Below, piece after piece: positions 57,025 to 64,000 of a stretch of DNA of 64,000 bases. This DNA comes from Bin80 sp965203305 (GTDB taxonomy: Bacteria; Bacteroidota; Rhodothermia; Rhodothermales; Bin80). Positions within the stretch are counted from its first letter, which is position 1, and the number at the start of each line of letters is the position of its first letter. The translations under genes were made by a program, and so were the position numbers. The stretch is taken from the NCBI GenBank assembly GCA_965203305.1, contig OZ241874.1, forward strand, positions 3,286,001-3,350,000, read 5' to 3'. The notes beneath the pieces were generated by a model, which was given only the letters and a program-made list of their open reading frames with translations, ran no database searches and was not told the origin of the DNA.

Positions 57025-57918
57025 ATGTTACCAGGAAGACTAGGACTTGAAAAAGCCCGTATCCCACATGCAGACAGGCATGGTTTAATCTGGTTGTCAC
57101 GAGGCCACTTAGTTGCACGATCTGGTTCTTTGGCGTTTGAACGAAATGTAACCGTGGAGGAATCAGAAGATCCTTCCCCCATGCCTTCTGGAGAATATGC
57201 AATACCTTTCCAGGGTTTGTCCATGGTTCTCTTGGGTCCGGGCTCAACGGTTAGCCATGATGCTCTTCGGTTGCTCGCTCGACATGGTACAGCATTGGTT
57301 GCAGTGGGAGAAGACGGGGTACGTTGTTATACTGCGCCACCAATCATGGCTGATCAGTCTGATATCGCGAGAAAGCATGTTAAAATCTGGTCGGATGCAG
57401 ATAACAGAATGTCCGTGACCCGCAAGATGTATCAGATTCGAATGGGCAATATATCAATAGAGGGGTATGATCTGGAAGAATTGCGTGGGATGGAGGGGGC
57501 AAGAGTTCGAGAGGCGTACCGATTGTGCGCAAAGCAGGCAGGAATTGCATGGCATGGAAGGCGTTATGACCGGCAAAATCCGTCCTTTGCGGACGTACCA
57601 AATCAGGCGATCAATCATGCTGCTACGGCATTGGAATCTGCGGCGGCGATTGCTGTTACAGCTACATCTGCAATTCCCCAGCTGGGGTTTATTCATGAGA
57701 GTTCCGGTAGTGCTTTTGTGTTGGATATCGCTGATCTCTACAGGGAATCTGTTACTATTCCGATTGCGTTTCATGCTGCTGGTAGGGTTCTCCGGTCACA
57801 GGGTAGGATGTCCGTGGAGAGAGCTACTAGAAAGGATTGTGGGCGTGCACTTTACAAACGAAAGATAATCCCTAAGATGATTGAGAATATAAAGGAGTTG
57901 TTGAGTGAACAAACATAG
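57025..57918 (+). CDS. cas1: CRISPR integrase Cas1 (type I-E)
   Basis: The 297-residue protein, with Cas2, captures prespacers and inserts them at the leader end of the array. It starts LPGRLGLEKARIPHADRHG, as in Cas1e. Metal residues are recognisable in the Glu of LEELRGMEGARVREAY, the His of the NHAATALES region and the aspartates of FVLDIADLYRE. It follows cas6e by 20 bp in the same operon. Confidence 0.95.
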   Translation: MLPGRLGLEKARIPHADRHGLIWLSRGHLVARSGSLAFERNVTVEESEDPSPMPSGEYAIPFQGLSMVLLGPGSTVSHDALRLLARHGTALVAVGEDGVRCYTAPPIMADQSDIARKHVKIWSDADNRMSVTRKMYQIRMGNISIEGYDLEELRGMEGARVREAYRLCAKQAGIAWHGRRYDRQNPSFADVPNQAINHAATALESAAAIAVTATSAIPQLGFIHESSGSAFVLDIADLYRESVTIPIAFHAAGRVLRSQGRMSVERATRKDCGRALYKRKIIPKMIENIKELLSEQT

Positions 57919-58009
57919 TCAGATTTTAGGAATAACTGAAAAGGCGGGGCACTATCCTCCAGAATAGCAAGAGTTCCATGCCTACTGTGACAGGGATAGG
58001 TATTCTTTA

Positions 58010-58327
58010 ATGACCGTGATTATTACTCGTGATGTGGAGTTAAGATATCGGGGGATGGTGGCTTCGGTAATGGTCGAAGTAGCTCCCGGGATTTATATAT
58101 CACCGTCATTGAGTTCCGGTGCTCGTACTAGGGTTTGGGAAATTTTGAGAGGATGGCACGATGAATTAAATAATGGATCAATAACAATGGTCTGGAGGGA
58201 TGCTTCCAAAGAACACGGTATTGGGATTAAGCAGGCAGGAGTTCCGCCAAAGGATATCTACGATCACGAAGGGTATTTTCTGGTCAGAAAGAATGTGAAT
58301 CAAGAACTGACTTACAGAGATGAATAA
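58010..58327 (+). CDS. cas2: CRISPR integrase accessory Cas2 (type I-E)
   Basis: The 105-residue protein has the Cas2e pattern: MTVIITRDVELRYRGMVASV at the start, VAPGIYISPSLSSGARTRVW, and a long C-terminal strand with GYFLVRKNV. It is longer than non-I-E Cas2 because of this C-terminal strand, which contacts Cas1. It is 91 bp after cas1, an unusually wide gap for this operon. Confidence 0.94.
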   Translation: MTVIITRDVELRYRGMVASVMVEVAPGIYISPSLSSGARTRVWEILRGWHDELNNGSITMVWRDASKEHGIGIKQAGVPPKDIYDHEGYFLVRKNVNQELTYRDE

Positions 58328-58634
58328 AGTATTACTCTGAAATGGCTATTTTCCAGAAATCAGACATTATTATTAGTTGCTTGAGATTCTCGTAAGTATA
58401 CCCCTCTACCCAAACGGGTGTGCCCGCAAGCTCTCTCAGGTTGATAATAATTTTGGTATCTGAAATTTTGCAAGAGGCCAAGCAATCAAGTTTGGCACCA
58501 TGCCTCAGTTTTCTTATTCTTTGACTTATTGATAAATATTTCGTAAACTCCCAAAATGCTTTCGTAGCAATGTGCTAATTTCACAATAGTACAACTTGAG
58601 TATGTAATAGACGCATATAAAAGCGTTCTATGGG
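58328..58634 (+). promoter_or_regulatory. CRISPR leader
   Basis: The 307 bases between cas2 and the first repeat should be the leader, with the array promoter and Cas1-Cas2 integration signals. The last 155 bases are strongly AT-rich, as expected. The left half is occupied by dispersed repeat copy G (58382-58480). An IHF-like site may be present in the AT-rich part, but no clear consensus could be assigned by eye. Confidence 0.65.
58382..58480 (-). repeat. Dispersed repeat, copy G (inverted orientation), in the leader
   Basis: It starts tgagattctcgtaagtat and ends aaattttgcaagaggcc. The core acgggtgtgcccgcaagctc is in the same orientation as copy E. It is one of the more diverged copies. It occupies the stretch between cas2 and the AT-rich part of the leader. 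Confidence 0.6.
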
Positions 58635-61600
58635 GCTGCCCCGCGCAAGTGGGGATACACCCATCAAGACCGCCGCCGAAATTGCCTCACTCCAGGCTGC
58701 CCCGCGCAAGTGGGGATACACCCATCGTCAGAAGTGAGTGCGCCCCCCAACTCAAGGCTGCCCCGCGCAAGTGGGGATACACCTGCGCACTCTTTGTATG
58801 TCTGGGCGCGGTGTCTGGCTGCCCCGCGCAAGTGGGGATACACCCGGCTCCGGCGTTTCCAGAACCGCCTGGCTTTTGGCTGCCCCGCGCAAGTGGGGAT
58901 ACACCGTGAACCAAAGCCTGAACATGCGCCTGCGTACAGGCTGCCCCGCGCAAGTGGGGATACACCGTTTTGTGCGTTTTTGTTTTGATGTCCTAGCGGG
59001 GCTGCCCCGCGCAAGTGGGGATACACCTGGCTGACTTCGATTTTATTGACGCGTCGGTACGGCTGCCCCGCGCAAGTGGGGATACACCGCCGCATCAATC
59101 CACGTCCCGAAGCTCCAGCCTGGCTGCCCCGCGCAAGTGGGGATACACCGATGTTCGGCTTCATGTCCAAGAGACTTTGGATGGCTGCCCCGCGCAAGTG
59201 GGGATACACCTTTTACGCGTGAAGGCTGGAGCTTCGGGACGTGGGCTGCCCCGCGCAAGTGGGGATACACCATGCAAGAGGGGGGGGGGCAATTGTTAGA
59301 AAAGGGCTGCCCCGCGCAAGTGGGGATACACCCAGATTCCAAATCGAAGCCGTCCGTCAGGACATGGCTGCCCCGCGCAAGTGGGGATACACCCTTACGA
59401 TGCTGGGATACAGTGCGGACGGTTCGGGCTGCCCCGCGCAAGTGGGGATACACCCTTACGATGCTGGGATACAGTGCGGACGGTTCGGGCTGCCCCGCGC
59501 AAGTGGGGATACACCCTTACTTGCACGCACCGAAAGAGCAACGAGAAAGGCTGCCCCGCGCAAGTGGGGATACACCCCAGACACTCGCCCCGTGACATCT
59601 CTAAAAAAAGGCTGCCCCGCGCAAGTGGGGATACACCCTGGAAACAGATCTCAAAGCGTTCGAATCACGCGGCTGCCCCGCGCAAGTGGGGATACACCTT
59701 TCTCGCGAAAAACAACCCGTGGACTTCGGTCGGCTGCCCCGCGCAAGTGGGGATACACCTTATTCCGAACAAGAAGCAAATCCGGGTCATCAGGCTGCCC
59801 CGCGCAAGTGGGGATACACCTTTGGAAAATTGGGGCGTGTCTGGGAACTTCTGGGCTGCCCCGCGCAAGTGGGGATACACCCGCATTAGCAGTGTGCCTT
59901 CAAGGCAATTAGTTGGCTGCCCCGCGCAAGTGGGGATACACCGGAGTCTTCCACCTTGACCCTGACACGCACGACGGCTGCCCCGCGCAAGTGGGGATAC
60001 ACCGCTGGGTGCAAGACGATATCGCATTCTTGAGTCGGCTGCCCCGCGCAAGTGGGGATACACCTGATTTTTATGGTTGTTTCGTAAATATACGAAAGGC
60101 TGCCCCGCGCAAGTGGGGATACACCCCGGCCGGAGATCACCTTTACCCCGATCTTTCAGGCTGCCCCGCGCAAGTGGGGATACACCCTGGTCAAGGAGGA
60201 ATACCAGACCCGGAGGCCGGGCTGCCCCGCGCAAGTGGGGATACACCGCACGGAAAGTCGCGCTCGGCACTCATACGAGGGGCTGCCCCGCGCAAGTGGG
60301 GATACACCCCCGCGTTCGGGGCCTCCGGGCACCCCATGAACGGCTGCCCCGCGCAAGTGGGGATACACCAGTGCGGAGGGCGATCTGATGCCTGCGGTCA
60401 CCGGCTGCCCCGCGCAAGTGGGGATACACCCTGCTCGACAGACTCGCTGGCGTGTAGCGTATCGGCTGCCCCGCGCAAGTGGGGATACACCTGCCAGAGC
60501 AAAAACGGGAAACACGACTTTCGTGGCTGCCCCGCGCAAGTGGGGATACACCCGCATGGGAGCAGACCCAAGCGCAGCACGCGCCGGCTGCCCCGCGCAA
60601 GTGGGGATACACCGCCTCCAGCAGTTTACCTTCCTCATCGGGGACGGGCTGCCCCGCGCAAGTGGGGATACACCCCTTTGGTACAATTGTTGCTTTAGTA
60701 TAGGGTAGGCTGCCCCGCGCAAGTGGGGATACACCTTTTTGAGCAGGCGTTCCCGCACGGCCTCTTCGGGCTGCCCCGCGCAAGTGGGGATACACCTTCC
60801 GGGACGCGAGCCTAGAAAAAAATGGGACGGGCTGCCCCGCGCAAGTGGGGATACACCCTTGACGCACTGCGCGAAAAGCACGGAAAGTCGGGCTGCCCCG
60901 CGCAAGTGGGGATACACCGTGATTCGCCTGCACGAAGAGGCCGTGCGGGAAGGCTGCCCCGCGCAAGTGGGGATACACCCCAAAAAAAACAGCACGCTCC
61001 TATATAGCTCGCGGCTGCCCCGCGCAAGTGGGGATACACCGGTTCCGAAAAGCCCAGGAAAAATACTCGAAGTGGCTGCCCCGCGCAAGTGGGGATACAC
61101 CTTGATGAAGTCTTTGTCAAACCCAATCCTGTCTGGCTGCCCCGCGCAAGTGGGGATACACCGTCGGTAAACGAGTATTCGTCGCGGTTGAATGTGGCTG
61201 CCCCGCGCAAGTGGGGATACACCTCCTTGCCCATATACGCATCCGGAAAGTCGTCGGGCTGCCCCGCGCAAGTGGGGATACACCCTGCTCGACAGACTCG
61301 CTGGCGTGTAGCGTATCGGCTGCCCCGCTTGCGTAGTTTTCGGGCTGCCCCGCGCAAGTGGGGATACACCGCTCTGACCGCATACCCGGATCTCCATGAA
61401 GACGGCTGCCCCGCGCAAGTGGGGATACACCCACGCAAAATCGCCGAGATCACGCCCTACGAAAGGCTGCCCCGCGCAAGTGGGGATACACCCAGTCTTC
61501 GGACGCTGCCGTTGAGTCAGAGAGTGGCTGCCCCGCGCAAGTGGGGATACACCCCGATCTGGTTGACCAAATCAAGGCGACGGTCAGGCTGCCCCGCGCA

Positions 61601-64000
61601 AGTGGGGATACACCGCACGGTGGCAGTCATCAGCGCGCTCAAACAGAGGCTGCCCCGCGCAAGTGGGGATACACCGCTGCTTGATTCGCTTCTTCAAAGC
61701 TCCCTGCAGGCTGCCCCGCGCAAGTGGGGATACACCGATCGCGAGTCTGGGACATATCCCGCGCGAGCAGGCTGCCCCGCGCAAGTGGGGATACACCTTA
61801 CCCGCACGTTTGTATAAGCCATGGACTTGTGGCTGCCCCGCGCAAGTGGGGATACACCCTGGGAGCACCTGGTGATACCGTTAATGAACTTGGCTGCCCC
61901 GCGCAAGTGGGGATACACCTTTTGAAGGCGACAATCTTTCTATTTTGGCGATGGCTGCCCCGCGCAAGTGGGGATACACCCGAGATTGTTCTTGTCAAGA
62001 CCGAAAATGAACGGGCTGCCCCGCGCAAGTGGGGATACACCGGACGATCTCGTTCAAAGCCATCAGGTCATCCAGGCTGCCCCGCGCAAGTGGGGATACA
62101 CCGCTCCGTCTGCTCTACGTCGTAGCTGGCTCCCCGGCTGCCCCGCGCAAGTGGGGATACACCCCCGGTGCCTAGTCTTTGCTTGCGGACTCGTACGGCT
62201 GCCCCGCGCAAGTGGGGATACACCTGCCAGGAACAAAGCTTGCTACAGTGCCAGCAAGGCTGCCCCGCGCAAGTGGGGATACACCTCTCCACGACCGAGT
62301 ACGTCCGGCTCTGCCATGGGCTGCCCCGCGCAAGTGGGGATACACCCATACACATGCTCCGGCTCCATCCCTTTCTCCCGGCTGCCCCGCGCAAGTGGGG
62401 ATACACCCCTTGCGAATTTTCAGAATTTCGGACATTACGCGGCTGCCCCGCGCAAGTGGGGATACACCCCCGGAACACTTCTTGATGGAAGATGGGGCGG
62501 CGGCTGCCCCGCGCAAGTGGGGATACACCTCATTTTATCAGCTATTATCCAATGGGAACTAGGGCTGCCCCGCGCAAGTGGGGATACACCGTGTTACTGC
62601 GTTATTTTTACTAGTTCCCATTGGGCTGCCCCGCGCAAGTGGGGATACACCTTAGGACAAAAAAAGCGAAAATCAAGCCTACCGGGCTGCCCCGCGCAAG
62701 TGGGGATACACCCAGGTTGGACAGCTGCTTCAAACAGCCTTCCAAGGCTGCCCCGCGCAAGTGGGGATACACCGCAGGCACCCGAAAAGGAACCGCCGAA
62801 GCACCCGGCTGCCCCGCGCAAGTGGGGATACACCCTTGAAAATTCCGACCCGAACACGCCGGGAGACGGCTGCCCCGCGCAAGTGGGGATACACCTTGTT
62901 GCTTTATATAGGGTAGGTAGGGGAGAGTGGCTGCCCCGCGCAAGTGGGGATACACCGCTGAGAAAGCCGAGACTCCCAGCTACCGTCATGGCTGCCCCGC
63001 GCAAGTGGGGATACACCCCGCTCCTCCACTTTGCTGTCGTCCCAGAAACGGGCTGCCCCGCGCAAGTGGGGATACACCGCATTTTCCGAGGACTATGAAA
63101 TATCGCGAGCAGGCTGCCCCGCGCAAGTGGGGATACACCGCCGACGAAAAGACATTGAAACTCGTTGTGGCAGGCTGCCCCGCGCAAGTGGGGATACACC
63201 CCGTGTTCCCGTCAGGCAAGCGGGGCCGGATCGGGCTGCCCCGCGCAAGTGGGGATACACCGCCCTGGGCGTAAAAATGGAGAGACCAGACGCAGGCTGC
63301 CCCGCGCAAGTGGGGATACACCGTCAAGTGCAGAGATGAAGTTCGTCAGGGAGGTGGCTGCCCCGCGCAAGTGGGGATACACCCGCGCTGTCGGACGACG
63401 TGCAGGGAATTCTAGTGGCTGCCCCGCGCAAGTGGGGATACACCCCAGTATCCCCTGCGCCGTCCGTGCCAGGTTGCGGCTGCCCCGCGCAAGTGGGGAT
63501 ACACCTCGTCGGAAAAAGAGTATTCGTTGCGGTTAAATGGCTGCCCCGCGCAAGTGGGGATACACCCCCCGTAAGAGATGTCGCGTGTGACCACACGTCG
63601 GCTGCCCCGCGCAAGTGGGGATACACCTTTTAGGGCCTATATGGTATCGGCCCTAATCGGGGCTGCCCCGCGCAAGTGGGGATACACCTCGCAAAGCGCG
63701 TCCAATGCTAGACCTGCGAGGGGCTGCCCCGCGCAAGTGGGGATACACCTTCAGGGCTTACCAGATTCCCGGCGAGGATGAAGGCTGCCCCGCGCAAGTG
63801 GGGATACACCGACCGCATATGCACGACCTTAGGAATCCCGCTCGGCTGCCCCGCGCAAGTGGGGATACACCTGGTCCTCCTTCAAAATGCGCTACGATGA
63901 CGGCGGCTGCCCCGCGCAAGTGGGGATACACCACAGTCCCGCATGGCTCTGTACGAAAGCATGCAGGCTGCCCCGCGCAAGTGGGGATACACCTCTGTAA
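58635..64000 (+). CRISPR. Type I-E CRISPR array, 88 full repeats visible, continues past the window
   Basis: The repeat is 28 bp, from GGCTGCCCCGCG to GGGGATACACC, with the stem CCCCGC/GTGGGG typical of I-E. The period is 61 bp (28 + 33), except the first interval (60) and the interval around a truncated repeat at 61318. By stepping through the sequence I count 88 full repeats plus that partial one. The last full repeat, at 63966, is followed by the beginning of another spacer, so the array goes on. All full repeats appear identical, with no decay at this end. The base after each repeat varies, so the repeat is 28, not 29, bases. The leader-proximal end is beside cas2. Confidence 0.98.
61318..61342 (+). 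repeat. Truncated CRISPR repeat with a 14-bp stub
   Basis: Only the first 11 bases of the repeat (GGCTGCCCCGC) are present, followed by TTGCGTAGTTTTCG and then a complete repeat. It directly follows the second copy of a duplicated spacer, so it looks like a recombination or deletion scar. Confidence 0.85.

Noticed and set aside
59272..59304. Spacer with a long G run resembling the poly-G tract at 23143
   Set aside because: Only the G run is shared; flanking bases differ, so it is not evidence for self-targeting.
58664..63781. Many open frames of 60-424 codons on both strands through the CRISPR array
   Set aside because: The 28-bp repeat has no stop in any frame and the period is 61 bp, so the frames rotate through repeat translations such as PRASGDTP and APRKWGYT. 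They are by-products of the array.

Overview
The window looks like a chromosome segment of a Bacteroidota/Rhodothermota-type bacterium. Two proteins end in type IX secretion (T9SS) type A sorting domains (around 28000 and 45300). There is also a TonB-dependent receptor, a lipoprotein amidohydrolase and Tat-type signal peptides. The phylum is inferred from this gene content, not from a marker tree.

Layout. Positions 1-6530 carry housekeeping genes: the 3' end of folE, a yqgE-like gene with a small overlapping partner, murJ, ruvA, an Ntn-type asparaginase, trmB and an O-methyltransferase. Positions 6531-12910 are an accessory island with an IS1634-type transposase, an orphan AAA+ ATPase, a decayed tnpB and an intact tnpB element with palindromic and inverted-repeat ends. 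Positions 13068-22662 hold accC, a DnaJ-like gene, an MBL-fold hydrolase, a YtcJ-type amidohydrolase, a TMEM220-like gene, a TonB receptor and a type II restriction-modification pair (HaeIII-like nuclease with an N6-adenine methylase). Positions 23141-36325 hold a 1701-residue T9SS surface protein whose signal peptide abuts a G11 tract, a LarA-type protein, a beta-hydroxyacid dehydrogenase, a broken Sel1 gene beside a MITE, a ThuA/PQQ-dehydrogenase fusion and a sugar isomerase-like gene. Positions 36490-48655 are strongly accessory: a broken Fic gene, a coiled-coil gene with 33-bp repeats and its dead paralogue, an unrecognised membrane/VWA-like gene pair cut by an IS66-family element, a subtilase homologue lacking its catalytic residues, a second MITE copy and a solitary ThsB-like TIR gene. 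Positions 49013-64000 are a complete type I-E CRISPR-Cas locus (cas3 divergent from cas8e-cas11-cas7-cas5-cas6e-cas1-cas2) and an array running off the window, with 88 full repeats and one truncated repeat visible.

Two families of small non-coding mobile-like repeats are scattered through the accessory DNA. One is a 288-290 bp element with 19-bp inverted ends and flanking TA (two copies). The other is a roughly 100-bp element with TTGCAAGAG-type ends (seven recognisable copies, three of them within or beside the CRISPR-cas locus).

The observations most worth following are the array's overlapping-protospacer spacer pairs, the catalytically dead T9SS subtilase, the poly-G tract at the giant surface protein, and the undescribed membrane/VWA-like cassette truncated by IS66.
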